A DNA stretch of 64,000 bases, taken from the NCBI RefSeq assembly GCF_001905385.1, contig NZ_LIPF01000006.1:489510-553509 (forward strand), read 5' to 3'. The notes under the pieces were generated by a model that saw nothing but the letters and a program-made list of their open reading frames with translations, was not told the origin of the DNA and searched no databases. The DNA comes from Streptomyces sp. CB02414 (GTDB lineage Bacteria > Actinomycetota > Actinomycetes > Streptomycetales > Streptomycetaceae). Both the position numbers and the translations under genes were made by a program. Shown here piece after piece: positions 33,241 through 42,033 of the stretch (within the stretch, counting starts at the first letter, position 1; every line of letters starts with the position of its first letter).

Positions 33241-33873
33241 TCACCGGACGCGCCCGCCGCGCCGCCCCACCGGCTCCGGTCCGCACACCGCCCACGCCAC
33301 GGCCACCACCGCCAGCAGCACCGCCCACCGGTCGTGGGCCTCGGGCCACCGCGGGTCCTCGGCGGGGACGAACAGCGCCCAGCTCTCCGGCGCCAGCAGG
33401 GGCGCGGCGACGGCCGCCAGGAGCAGGGCCGCCACCACCGCCGGGCCGGGGCGTGCCTCGTCCGTCAGCCGTACCGCGGCCGCGGCGGCCGCGAGGGCCA
33501 GGACGCCCACCGCCGCCGCCTCCAGGGTGATGTCACCGGCCGGGGGCCGGGACGCCGACGGGGCGATCAGCAGTACGGCCGTCCACCACAGGACGGCGAG
33601 CGGGGCGACCAGGGCCACCCGCAGCGCCTGCCGCAGCGGACGCGGGACGGGGACCGGTGTGGTGAGGTGGCGGGCCGGGTCGTCCAGGAGGAAGGCCAGG
33701 CCGAGGGCGCCGATGAGCGCGACGCCACGGAGCAGGACGAGCGTCTGCCAGGGGGCGGGCTCCGCGCCCGTCAGGGCCGGCGTGGCCGCGGCCAGCAGGC
33801 CGAGTGCTCCGGCGGCGGCCAGGGCCGGCCACGGGAGCGTGCGCCACACGGGGACGACCAGGGCGCGCGTCAC
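33241..33873 (-). CDS. Membrane protein of the ABC transporter operon
   Basis: A 210-residue protein from GTG 33873, overlapping the upstream permease stop by 4 bp (GTGA). About six hydrophobic segments are seen, for example LAAAGALGLLAAATPAL and AVGVLALAAAAAAVRL. It is the last gene of the sigma/anti-sigma/ABC operon and is probably the second small permease subunit. No specific family is recognised. Confidence 0.72.
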   Translation of the reverse strand: MTRALVVPVWRTLPWPALAAAGALGLLAAATPALTGAEPAPWQTLVLLRGVALIGALGLAFLLDDPARHLTTPVPVPRPLRQALRVALVAPLAVLWWTAVLLIAPSASRPPAGDITLEAAAVGVLALAAAAAAVRLTDEARPGPAVVAALLLAAVAAPLLAPESWALFVPAEDPRWPEAHDRWAVLLAVVAVAWAVCGPEPVGRRGGRVR

Positions 33874-35399
33874 TCCTCGCACGAGTCCGAGTCCCCCTTG
33901 TCCGGCCCCTTCACACCCAGCAGCTCGGCCGCGCGGGCCGTGGTGACGCCCGGGGCGGTCAGCTCGGCCCAGTGCTCCTTCACCCGCCGGCCGACACCGC
34001 TCGGCGGGTTCTCCAGCAGCCGCCGTACGACGTCCGTCTGGCCCTCCGTCATGGACAGCGGGTCGGTGGGCGACAGGACGATGGCCGAACCCCTCACGCT
34101 GTCGTCCAGCCGGACCCGGCGCAGGGCGTCCATCGGGTCGTCCTGCCAGGAGAGGGACAGCCACATGGCGGTGACCATCCGCCCGTCGCACAGCTCGCTC
34201 CCGGCCGCCTCCGTCCCCGCGACGAGCACGGCGGCGACGGCGCTGGAGAACTCGGGGACGCGGTTGCCGCCCCAGGCGGTGCCCACGGTGACCTGGCCGG
34301 GCTCGGTGAGCGGCGGGAGCGCGGCGTCGCCCTCCAGCCCGTACCGGGCGTCGATCCGCTGCCGTACGACGATCCGCCGCTCCCCGGCCGTACCGCCCGC
34401 CAGGGACTGGACCCGCTCGACGACACGGGCCCAGGTGCCGACGCGGGGGACCCACTCGTCGAAGGCGCAGTACGTCGATCCGCCCCGTTCCACGCACGTC
34501 TGCTCCGGCCGCACCGAGGCCCGCTCCCGGGCCGCGGTCAGCTCCGGCGACGGCGCCACGCCCCGGGCCTGGAGGACCCCGCCCGTCACGGCCAGCGCGA
34601 GGGTGAGCGCGACGCCCGCCCGGACGGCCAGGTTCCGTCCGCCGGAGAGGAGGACGGCGAGGAAGGCGGCGCACAGGGCCGCGCCCGTCAGGTACAGGGC
34701 GTGCCAGGCGGCGGGCCGGCCCAGCAGTTCGGAGGGCAGGGTGTCCACGCTGATCGCGGCGACGACCGGCGAGAGCCAGGAGGTGCCGTCCGTGCCGCTG
34801 GGTCCCGTGCCGAGCGCGAACGCGAACAGCAGCAGCACCACCGTGAGCGGTCCGGCGAGCGGCGACCGCAGCACCCGCGCCAGCAGCACCCCGAGCATGC
34901 CGAACAGCAGCACCGTCAGCGGTCCGACGGCCAGCTCGGCGGGCGAACCGTGCCCGACCGCGCCCGGCTTGAGGGCCGCCCAGGTGAACTGCCCGGCCAC
35001 GCACACCGCGGTGAGCAGGGCGGCCGGTACGACGGACAGCGCGTGGGCGGCCGTGCGTTGCCAGGCCGGCATGACCTGCACGGCGAAGTGCGGTTCGGTG
35101 CCGTGCCGCTGGGACCGCAGCATCGCGAAGTTGACGCCGACCAGGACCGCCAGGCCGACGAACATCGGCATGCTCTGGGTGGCGCGGTCGGCGTCCTGGA
35201 GGGCCGGGTAGCCGTCCCAGGCACTGCGGCCGCGCCAGATGATCCAGGCGATGTAGCCGAGGAAGACCAGCACGACGGGGATGCTCGTCAGCATCCGGCG
35301 GGCCTCGAACCGCGCGAGGGCGAGCACGGCCTTCGCGCCCGCCCCGCGGGGACCGGCGTCCACGGTGTCCGGGGCGGTCGTCATCAGTACGGTGCTCAC
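33870..35399 (-). CDS. ABC-2 type transporter permease-like protein with large extracytoplasmic part
   Basis: A 509-residue protein from GTG 35399, overlapping the ATPase stop (GTGA). About six transmembrane segments lie in residues 40-290 (IPVVLVFLGYIAWIIWRG, LTVLLFGMLGVLLARVL, LTVVLLLFAFALGTG). The following 220 residues (about 290-509) are soluble and extracytoplasmic or cytoplasmic, with two Cys in TCVERGGSTYCAFDEW. It forms an exporter with the ATPase at 35396-36274. The substrate is not known. Confidence 0.78.
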   Translation of the reverse strand: MSTVLMTTAPDTVDAGPRGAGAKAVLALARFEARRMLTSIPVVLVFLGYIAWIIWRGRSAWDGYPALQDADRATQSMPMFVGLAVLVGVNFAMLRSQRHGTEPHFAVQVMPAWQRTAAHALSVVPAALLTAVCVAGQFTWAALKPGAVGHGSPAELAVGPLTVLLFGMLGVLLARVLRSPLAGPLTVVLLLFAFALGTGPSGTDGTSWLSPVVAAISVDTLPSELLGRPAAWHALYLTGAALCAAFLAVLLSGGRNLAVRAGVALTLALAVTGGVLQARGVAPSPELTAARERASVRPEQTCVERGGSTYCAFDEWVPRVGTWARVVERVQSLAGGTAGERRIVVRQRIDARYGLEGDAALPPLTEPGQVTVGTAWGGNRVPEFSSAVAAVLVAGTEAAGSELCDGRMVTAMWLSLSWQDDPMDALRRVRLDDSVRGSAIVLSPTDPLSMTEGQTDVVRRLLENPPSGVGRRVKEHWAELTAPGVTTARAAELLGVKGPDKGDSDSCEE

Positions 35400-36274
35400 G
35401 CGGCCACCTCCGCGTCCGTGCCCGTGCCGGTGCCGGTGCCGTCGAGGGCGAGCAGGTAGCCGTCCTCGAGCGTGGGCTCGACCAGTTCGGCGCCCTCGGG
35501 CGGATCGCCCACGTTCCGGAACGACCCGTCGCCCGTGCGCCACCCGGCCTTCGCCCCCGCGTCGCGCGCCGCGCCGCTCCACACGCGTCCGGCGGCCCGT
35601 GCGGTCAGCTCGGCCGGGGTGCCGTCGAAGCGCACCGCGCCGGCGGCCATGACGACCACCCGGTGGCAGAGCATCGCCACGTCCTCGGTCTGGTGGGTGG
35701 AGAGCAGCACGGTGCGTCCCTCGCCCGCCCCGGCGATCAGTTCCCGGAAGCGCATCCGCTGCTCCGGGTCGAGGCCCACGGTGGGCTCGTCGAGGACGAG
35801 GAACCCGGGGTCGCCGACGAGCGCGGCCGCGAGCGCGACCCGCTGCCGCATCCCGCCGGACAGCTTCTTGATCTTCCGCCCGCGCACGTCGCCCAGCCCG
35901 ACCTCCTCGAGTACGCGCCGCACCTCGCGGTGGCGGGCGGCACGAGGCGTCATCTCCTTCAGTACGGCGACGTAGTCGACGAACTCGAACGCCGTGAAGT
36001 CCGGGTGGAAGCCGGGCGTCTGCGGCAGGTACCCGAGCCGCCGCCGCACCTCCTGGCGCCCGCGCGCGCTCCCGGGGTCGTGCCCGAGCACGGTGAACGC
36101 GCCTCGGTCGGCGGGCACGGCGGTAGCGAGCACCCGCAGGAGGGTGGTCTTCCCGGCGCCGTTGGGTCCGAGCAGCCCGGTGACGCCCGGGGTGAGCCGC
36201 AGCGACACGTCGTCGAGGGCGCGGGTCCGGCCGTAGGAGAGGCTGAGCCCGGAGGCGGAAACGGTGGGGGTCAT
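35396..36274 (-). CDS. ABC transporter ATP-binding protein
   Basis: A 292-residue ATPase from ATG 36274 (MTPTVSASGLSLSYG). Walker A is GPNGAGKTT, the Q loop is LPQTPGFH, the signature is LSGGMRQR, Walker B is FLVLDEPT and the H-loop is STHQTEDVAML. It is of the ABC-2/multidrug export class. A C-terminal extension of about 70 residues ends in the repeat GTGTGTGTDAEV. It couples to the two downstream membrane proteins. Confidence 0.93.
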   Translation of the reverse strand: MTPTVSASGLSLSYGRTRALDDVSLRLTPGVTGLLGPNGAGKTTLLRVLATAVPADRGAFTVLGHDPGSARGRQEVRRRLGYLPQTPGFHPDFTAFEFVDYVAVLKEMTPRAARHREVRRVLEEVGLGDVRGRKIKKLSGGMRQRVALAAALVGDPGFLVLDEPTVGLDPEQRMRFRELIAGAGEGRTVLLSTHQTEDVAMLCHRVVVMAAGAVRFDGTPAELTARAAGRVWSGAARDAGAKAGWRTGDGSFRNVGDPPEGAELVEPTLEDGYLLALDGTGTGTGTDAEVAA

Positions 36275-36332
36275 ACGGCACTCCCGTGCGAGAAGTCCAA
36301 CGAGAAGTTCAAGAGGAGGAAGGAGAAGGGGC

Positions 36333-37169
36333 TCACGCGACACCGCGCGCGGACACGTCGAACCGGTCGCGCAGCACGAACAGCAGCCCGGCGCCCAGCG
36401 CGGCCACCAGCCCGGACACGCCCTGCCCGGCCGCCGTGAACGGCGCGAGCACCGCGTCCCCGGCCGGACTCGCCGCGTCCGCCGCCAGCAGCACCGCCAC
36501 CCACGCCCCCGCCACGACGGACGGCGCGGCCACCGGCCCCAGCCGGGGCGTCAGCGCCAGGCCGGTCGCGGTCAGGGCGAGCCCGGGCAGCAGCCAGGCC
36601 AGTGCCCGCAGCCCGTACCCCGGCATGGCCAGGCTCGCCAGCCCGCCCACGCCCAGCGCCACGGAGAGCACGGCGACCGTACGGATCATCAGCAGCCGGA
36701 AGCCGTGCAGCGGCGAGACGACGGCCATCTCGTACGTCGGGTCCAGCGCGGGCCCGTACGCGAGCGCCACCGAGGCCAGCGGCAGCAGCGGGGCGACGGC
36801 GAGGAAGAGGGTGGGCCGGTCGGCCGCGCCCGCCGCGTAGGCGACGAGGAACGCCGTCAGCAGTACGGCGACGACCGCGCCGAGCCAGGAGCGGCGCAGT
36901 ACGGGGGTGGCGGCGAGCAGCCGCGCGGTGCCGTCCCCGACGCCGCACCGCACCAGCAGCGCCTCGAACCACCCCGGCCTCGGGGCGTCCAGCTCGGCGT
37001 CGAGCCGTTCCCATCCCGCGTCCAGGGCGGCGCTGTCGCTCACCTGGGCGAGGGCGGCGCGGCAGTGGGCGCAGGCGGTCAGGTGGGTGTCGGCGGACCA
37101 GAGCGCGGGCGCCGCCAGCTCGCCGCGGGCGTAGGCCCGCAGGTCGGCCTCGTCAACGTGCCAGGTCAT
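36333..37169 (-). CDS. Anti-sigma factor-like membrane protein with zinc-finger motif
   Basis: A 278-residue protein from ATG 37169. The N-terminal 45 residues contain HLTACAHCRAALAQ, the H-x3-C-x2-C motif of zinc-binding anti-sigma (ZAS) domains. About six transmembrane segments follow from residue 95. Its start overlaps the stop of the sigma-factor reading frame by 4 bp (ATGA). It probably holds the ECF sigma factor at the membrane. Since that sigma gene seems frameshifted, the anti-sigma role in this strain is in doubt. Confidence 0.78.
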   Translation of the reverse strand: MTWHVDEADLRAYARGELAAPALWSADTHLTACAHCRAALAQVSDSAALDAGWERLDAELDAPRPGWFEALLVRCGVGDGTARLLAATPVLRRSWLGAVVAVLLTAFLVAYAAGAADRPTLFLAVAPLLPLASVALAYGPALDPTYEMAVVSPLHGFRLLMIRTVAVLSVALGVGGLASLAMPGYGLRALAWLLPGLALTATGLALTPRLGPVAAPSVVAGAWVAVLLAADAASPAGDAVLAPFTAAGQGVSGLVAALGAGLLFVLRDRFDVSARGVA

Positions 37170-37707
37170 GCCAGCGCCTCCCGCAGCTGTCGGCGGGCCC
37201 GCATCGCCCGTGTCTTGACCGTGCCCGGCGGGATGCCGAGCAGGACGGCCGCCTCGCGGGTGGTCAGCCCGTCGACGACGGTGGCCTGGAGCACCGCGCG
37301 CAGTTCCGGCGAGAGCCGCACGAGGGCGCCCGCGAGGTCGCCGTGCTCCACCCCGGCCAGCACCCGCTCCTCCGCCGATGCCTCGTCCCGGTGCCGCAGC
37401 CGCGCCAGGGCCTGCCGCAGCCGGCCCCGGGCGCCGTCGCCCCGCATCACGTCGATCAGCCGCCGGGACCCGATCCGCCACAGCCACCCGGCCACGTCGC
37501 CGTCCTCCCGGTAGCACGCGCTGCCCCGCCACACGGCGAGGAACGTCTCCTGTACGACGTCGTCGACGATCCCGGGTCGGCGCAGCGGCCGCGCATGCGG
37601 GCGGTCAGCCAGGGTGCGTAGCGGCGGTACAGCTCCTCGAAGGCACGCCGGTCGCCGTCGGCGGCGACGGCCCGCAGCAGCTCACCGTCGCTTCTCGTTT
37701 CGCTCAC
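37166..37707 (-). pseudogene. ECF sigma factor gene with an apparent single-base frameshift
   Basis: Two overlapping frames together make one ECF sigma factor. From GTG 37707 the first frame reads SDGELLRAVAADGDRRAFEE and YRRYAPWLTARMRGRCADPG (region 2.1). The second frame continues as IVDDVVQETFLAVWRG (region 2.2), then GDVAGWLWRIGSRRLIDV, and ends with LSPELRAVLQATVVDGLT and PPGTVKTRAMRARRQL (region 4). The join is at the run cccggg near 37571-37576; one extra G would restore one frame. It is either a real frameshift or a sequencing error. The stop overlaps the anti-sigma gene by 4 bp. Confidence 0.8.
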
Positions 37708-37815
37708 GTCTCCTCATCGCACGGGGCGGGGCCGGCGGTTCACGATCGCAGCCCGCTATCCCAGACGTCATGTCCCCGTAACCATCGATTCAGACTGCCT
37801 TGCGACGCTCACCGA

Positions 37816-40200
37816 ATGCAGCCGACCGTGCCGGAGCAACCAGGAGCAGGGCATCACGCGCCTTCCGACGCGCCTGGACTGCGCGCTGCGCGGAAGAATG
37901 GGTTCATGAGGCAGCCGAACACCCAGGCAGAGGTCCAGCACACGCAGCCCGCGCAGTCCGCGCAGTCGGCGGCGCACGCGCAGCACCCGCAGCCCTCCGT
38001 GGGCTCCATCGCCGCGCACCGCCCGCACACCGTGGCCGCGACCGTCTCCGACCTGGAACCGGACATCGACGCCGACCTCGACGCGTACGAGGAGTCGGAG
38101 GAGTCCCAGGGGCTCCAGGCGGACGGCACCAAGCTCCCGCAGGGCCGCTTCCTGGACCGGGAGCGCAGCTGGCTCGCGTTCAACGAACGTGTGCTCGAAC
38201 TGGCCGAGGACCCGAACACGCCCGTCCTGGAGCGCGCCAACTTCCTCGCGATCTTCGCCAGCAACCTGGACGAGTTCTTCATGGTCCGCGTCGCCGGACT
38301 GAAGCGCCGCATCGCCGCCGGCGTCGCCACCCGCTCCGCCTCCGGCCTCCAGCCCCGCGAGGTGCTGGAGATGATCTGGGCGCGCTCGCGCGAGCTGATG
38401 GCCCGGCACGCCGCCTGCTTCCAGGAGGACATCGCCCCCTCCCTCGCCGAGGAGGGCATCCACCTGGTCCGCTGGAGCGAGCTGGCGGAGAAGGAGCAGG
38501 CCCGCCTGTTCACCCTCTTCCGGCACCAGATCTTCCCGGTCCTCACCCCGCTCGCCGTCGATCCCGCGCACCCCTTCCCGTACATCTCGGGCCTCTCCCT
38601 GAACCTCGCGGTCGTCGTCCGCAACCCGGTCACCGGCCACCGGCACTTCGCCCGCGTCAAGGTCCCCCCGCTGCTCTCCCGCTTCCTGGAGGCCTCCCCG
38701 GGCCGCTTCGTCCCCATCGAGGACGTCATCGCCGCCCACCTGGAGGAGCTGTTCCCGGGCATGGAGGTCCTGGAGAGCCACGCCTTCCGCGTCACCCGCA
38801 ACGAGGACCTGGAGGTGGAGGAGGACGACGCCGAGAACCTCCTCAAGGCGCTGGAGAAGGAACTGATGCGGCGCCGCTTCGGGCCGCCGGTGCGCCTGGA
38901 GGTCGAGGAGTCCATCGACCGTGAGGTCCTGGACCTCCTCGTGCGGGAGCTGAAGGTCAGCGAGGCCGAGGTGTACCCGCTGCCGGGCCCGCTGGACCTC
39001 ACCGGCCTCTTCCGCATCCACGGTCTGGACCGGCCCGAGCTGAAGTACCCGAAGTTCATCGCCGGCACCCACCGCGACCTCGCGGAGGTGGAGTCCGCCT
39101 CCGCGCCGGACGTCTTCGCCGCCCTGCGCAGCCGCGACGTCCTGCTCCACCACCCGTACGACTCCTTCTCCACCTCCGTGCAGGCCTTCCTGGAGCAGGC
39201 GGCCACCGACCCGGACGTCCTGGCGATCAAGCAGACGCTGTACCGGACCTCGGGCGACTCCCCGATAGTCGACGCGCTCATCGAGGCCGCCGAGGCCGGC
39301 AAGCAGGTCCTGGTGCTGGTCGAGATCAAGGCACGCTTCGACGAGCACGCGAACATCAAGTGGGCCCGCAAGCTGGAGGAGGCCGGCTGCCACGTCGTCT
39401 ACGGGCTGGTCGGCCTGAAGACCCACTGCAAGCTGTCGCTGGTGGTCCGCCAGGAGGGCGAGACGCTGCGCCGCTACAGCCACGTCGGCACCGGCAACTA
39501 CCACCCGAAGACGGCCCGCCTCTACGAGGACCTGGGCCTGCTCACCGCCGACCCGCAGGTCGGCGCGGACCTCTCCGACCTGTTCAACCGGCTCTCCGGC
39601 TACTCCCGGCGCGAGACCTACCGCCGCCTCCTCGTCGCGCCGAAGTCCCTGCGCGACGGCCTGGTCTCCCGCATCCACAAGGAGATCCAGCACCACCGCG
39701 CCGGCCGTCCCGCCTACGTCCGCATCAAGGTCAACTCGATGGTCGACGAGGCCGTGATCGACGCCTGCTACCGCGCGTCCCAGGCGGGCGTCCCGGTCGA
39801 CGTATGGGTGCGCGGGATCTGCGCGCTGCGCCCGGACGTGGCGGGCCTGTCGGAGAACATCCGGGTCCGTTCGGTCCTCGGCCGCTTCCTGGAGCACTCC
39901 CGCGTCTTCGCCTTCGGCAACGGCGGCGAACCCGAGGTCTGGTTCGGCAGCGCCGACATGATGCACCGCAACCTCGACCGCCGGATAGAAGCCCTGGTCA
40001 GGGTCGTCGACCCGGCCCACCGGGCGGCCCTGAACCGGCTGCTGGAGACCGGCATGTCCGACTCCACCGCGTCCTGGCACCTCGGCTCGGACGGCGAGTG
40101 GACCCGGCACGCGACGGACCCGGACGGCCAGCCCCTGCGCAACGTCCAGGAGATGCTCATTGACGCCCGGAGGCGCCGGCGTGGCACAGCAACACCTTGA
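37816..40200 (+). CDS. ppk: Polyphosphate kinase Ppk1
   Basis: Polyphosphate kinase, 794 residues from ATG 37816; ATG 37906 (764 residues) is also possible since the first 120 residues are low-complexity (Gln/Ala/Pro-rich, with AQSAQSAAHAQ). The core is complete: DRERSWLAFNERVLE and FASNLDEFFMVRVAG of the N domain, DVLLHHPYDSF, and the catalytic His in SHVGTGNYHPKTARLYEDLG, plus the second conserved His in KTHCKLSLV. It reversibly makes polyphosphate from ATP. The next gene (CHAD) overlaps its end by 20 bp, and a Nudix gene and pst operon follow. Confidence 0.96.
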   Translation: MQPTVPEQPGAGHHAPSDAPGLRAARKNGFMRQPNTQAEVQHTQPAQSAQSAAHAQHPQPSVGSIAAHRPHTVAATVSDLEPDIDADLDAYEESEESQGLQADGTKLPQGRFLDRERSWLAFNERVLELAEDPNTPVLERANFLAIFASNLDEFFMVRVAGLKRRIAAGVATRSASGLQPREVLEMIWARSRELMARHAACFQEDIAPSLAEEGIHLVRWSELAEKEQARLFTLFRHQIFPVLTPLAVDPAHPFPYISGLSLNLAVVVRNPVTGHRHFARVKVPPLLSRFLEASPGRFVPIEDVIAAHLEELFPGMEVLESHAFRVTRNEDLEVEEDDAENLLKALEKELMRRRFGPPVRLEVEESIDREVLDLLVRELKVSEAEVYPLPGPLDLTGLFRIHGLDRPELKYPKFIAGTHRDLAEVESASAPDVFAALRSRDVLLHHPYDSFSTSVQAFLEQAATDPDVLAIKQTLYRTSGDSPIVDALIEAAEAGKQVLVLVEIKARFDEHANIKWARKLEEAGCHVVYGLVGLKTHCKLSLVVRQEGETLRRYSHVGTGNYHPKTARLYEDLGLLTADPQVGADLSDLFNRLSGYSRRETYRRLLVAPKSLRDGLVSRIHKEIQHHRAGRPAYVRIKVNSMVDEAVIDACYRASQAGVPVDVWVRGICALRPDVAGLSENIRVRSVLGRFLEHSRVFAFGNGGEPEVWFGSADMMHRNLDRRIEALVRVVDPAHRAALNRLLETGMSDSTASWHLGSDGEWTRHATDPDGQPLRNVQEMLIDARRRRRGTATP

Positions 40201-41356
40201 ACCGACGGACCCCGCGGCCGCCGCAGGGCCGCCGCCGGTGCCCGCGGGCGGTGACGCCCTCGCGAGCTACCTGCGCGCCCAGGCCACGGAGTTCCTCCGC
40301 GCCCTGCGCCTGCACCGGGAGACCGGCGCGGGCGCACACGCGACCGGGACGCAGGGCGCCGCAGCGCGCGGCACCGGAGCCCACGCCGCCCCGGACGGGG
40401 CCGCCCCCGACGGCCCCGTCGACGCGGCCCGCGCCCTGCGCCGTGCGGCCCGCCGCCTCAGCGGCACCCTGCACACCTTCCAGCCGCTGCTGGACACCGA
40501 GTGGGCGGAGTCCATGCGCCCCGAGCTGGCGTGGCTGTCCGGCACGCTGGCGCTGGAGCACGCGTACGCGTCCCGCCTGGAACGCCTGCTCCAGGCCCTG
40601 CACCGCCTCTCGGGGACGGCGCTCCTCCCCTCCCAGCAGCAGGCGGGCCGCACCACCCCCACCGTCTCCGCGCCCCTCGCCCCCACCGCCACCCGCCCGT
40701 CCCCCACCGACCGTGGCAGCCTCACCGTGGGCGCGGCCAAGGCGGGCGCGCTGCTCGACCGCCAGCTGACCCTGGCCCGCACCCGGGCCCACTCCACGGC
40801 CCTCCAGGCGCTGGGCAGCAGCCGCTTCCACGCGGTCGCCGACAAGGTCGCCTTACTGGCCAGCGAAGTGCCGCTGAAGGACACCACGGTCTCCACCACC
40901 GACCTGCGCCCGCTGGCCGCCGCGGCCCGGGACCGCCTCACCGACGCCGTGGCCGCGCTCCCGCTGGTCACCGCGGGCAACCCGTACAACGCCCAGGCCC
41001 TGATCCACGGCCTGTCCCCGGACCCGGCGCCCCACCCCCAGGACACCCAGTGGCACCAGGTACGCCTGCTGCTGCGCCTGCACCGGTACGCGCTCGAGGT
41101 GCTGTCCGGCGGGTACGCCGACGAGACCGACGGCGGCACGGACGTACGCCTCCTGGCGGCCGGCGAGGCCCTGGACCGGCACCGCGACGCCTCCGAGGCC
41201 GCCGCTGCCGCCGCCCAGGCCGCGCGCACCCCGCGCATCGCGCCCGCGACGGCGTACGCGCTCGGCGTGCTCCACGCCGACCAGCGGCATGAGGTCGAGG
41301 CGGCGCGGTACGCGTTCCAGCACAGCTGGCGCAAGGAGCCCATCCGGCTGCCGTAG
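40181..41356 (+). CDS. CHAD domain protein
   Basis: A 391-residue protein from GTG 40181, which has a ribosome site and overlaps the ppk end. A Leu/Arg/Ala-rich helical CHAD domain runs from about residue 30 to 390, with a long Ala/Pro/Thr-rich insert at 160-185. Characteristic Arg/His-rich helices include YLRAQATEFLRALRLHRE, RALRRAARRLSGTLHTFQPLL and RLHRYALEVLSGGY. CHAD domains bind polyphosphate granules. Coupling to ppk indicates that it acts on, or sits on, polyphosphate made by that enzyme. Confidence 0.88.
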   Translation: MAQQHLEPTDPAAAAGPPPVPAGGDALASYLRAQATEFLRALRLHRETGAGAHATGTQGAAARGTGAHAAPDGAAPDGPVDAARALRRAARRLSGTLHTFQPLLDTEWAESMRPELAWLSGTLALEHAYASRLERLLQALHRLSGTALLPSQQQAGRTTPTVSAPLAPTATRPSPTDRGSLTVGAAKAGALLDRQLTLARTRAHSTALQALGSSRFHAVADKVALLASEVPLKDTTVSTTDLRPLAAAARDRLTDAVAALPLVTAGNPYNAQALIHGLSPDPAPHPQDTQWHQVRLLLRLHRYALEVLSGGYADETDGGTDVRLLAAGEALDRHRDASEAAAAAAQAARTPRIAPATAYALGVLHADQRHEVEAARYAFQHSWRKEPIRLP

Positions 41357-41387
41357 ACCCGTCGCAGGACTGGAGGCGACACACACC

Positions 41388-41825
41388 GTGAGCCCCGACG
41401 AGGTCCCCGTCGTCCGCGCGGCCGGCTGCGTCCTGTGGCGCCGCTCCCCCCGCCCGCCCGGCCTGGAGCTCTGCCTCGTCCACCGGCCGAAGTACGACGA
41501 CTGGTCGCACCCGAAGGGCAAGCTCAAGCGAGGCGAGGACCCGCTCGCGGGCGCCCTGCGCGAGGTGGCGGAGGAGACCGGGTACGCCGCCGCGCCCGGC
41601 GCCGAGCTGCCCCACGTGCGCTACCTCGCCGACGGCCGCCCCAAGGAGGTCAGGTACTGGGCGGCGGCGGCCACGACCGGCGCCTTCACCCCCTCCGCCG
41701 AGGTCGACCGCATCCTGTGGCTGGCGCCTGCGGAGGCCCGCGCCCGCCTCACCCGGCCCGGCGACCGCCCCCTCGTCGACGCCCTCCTCGCGGCGCTCGC
41801 CGCCGGAACCACTCCGTGTCCTTGA
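41388..41825 (+). CDS. Nudix hydrolase
   Basis: A 145-residue protein from GTG 41388. The Nudix box is present in the form GKLKRGEDPLAGALREVAEETGY (G-x5-E-x7-REVxEExGx). The sequence LCLVHRPKYDDWSHPKGKL before it is the type seen in MutT1-like and Ap4A/diphosphoinositol-polyphosphate phosphohydrolase members. It lies 31 bp after the CHAD gene in the ppk operon, so a role in nucleotide or polyphosphate clean-up is likely. It lacks the phosphoglycerate-mutase domain of MutT1. Confidence 0.9.
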   Translation: MSPDEVPVVRAAGCVLWRRSPRPPGLELCLVHRPKYDDWSHPKGKLKRGEDPLAGALREVAEETGYAAAPGAELPHVRYLADGRPKEVRYWAAAATTGAFTPSAEVDRILWLAPAEARARLTRPGDRPLVDALLAALAAGTTPCP

Positions 41826-41863
41826 CGTAAGCGTTCCGTGACCTCACCGCACCGACCACAGGG

Positions 41864-41885
41864 GTTCACCCCGCGTTCATTTACG
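41864..41885 (+). promoter_or_regulatory. PHO box (PhoP binding site) of the pst operon
   Basis: Two 11-nt direct repeats, gttcaccccgc (41864-41874) and gttcatttacg (41875-41885), match the Streptomyces PhoP half-site GTTCACC at the exact 11-nt period. A third weaker unit (ggcttcacctc) begins at 41895. It lies about 150 bp before pstS and marks phosphate-starvation control. Confidence 0.85.
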
Positions 41886-42033
41886 GCCATCGGCGGCTTC
41901 ACCTCTTCTGCCTAATTTCGGCCTTACCGATACGGGACGCATCCCGAGAACGCGGCCGTATCGACCAGTCTTCATCGCACTCCTCGCACGCCGCCGAATT
42001 CAGGCCGGCGGCTCCTGGAAGGAACTCCCTCAA

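Noticed and set aside
37738..37748. PHO box ahead of ppk (gttcacgatcg)
   Set aside because: Only one half-site is present; the next 11 nt show no GTTCACC-like repeat.
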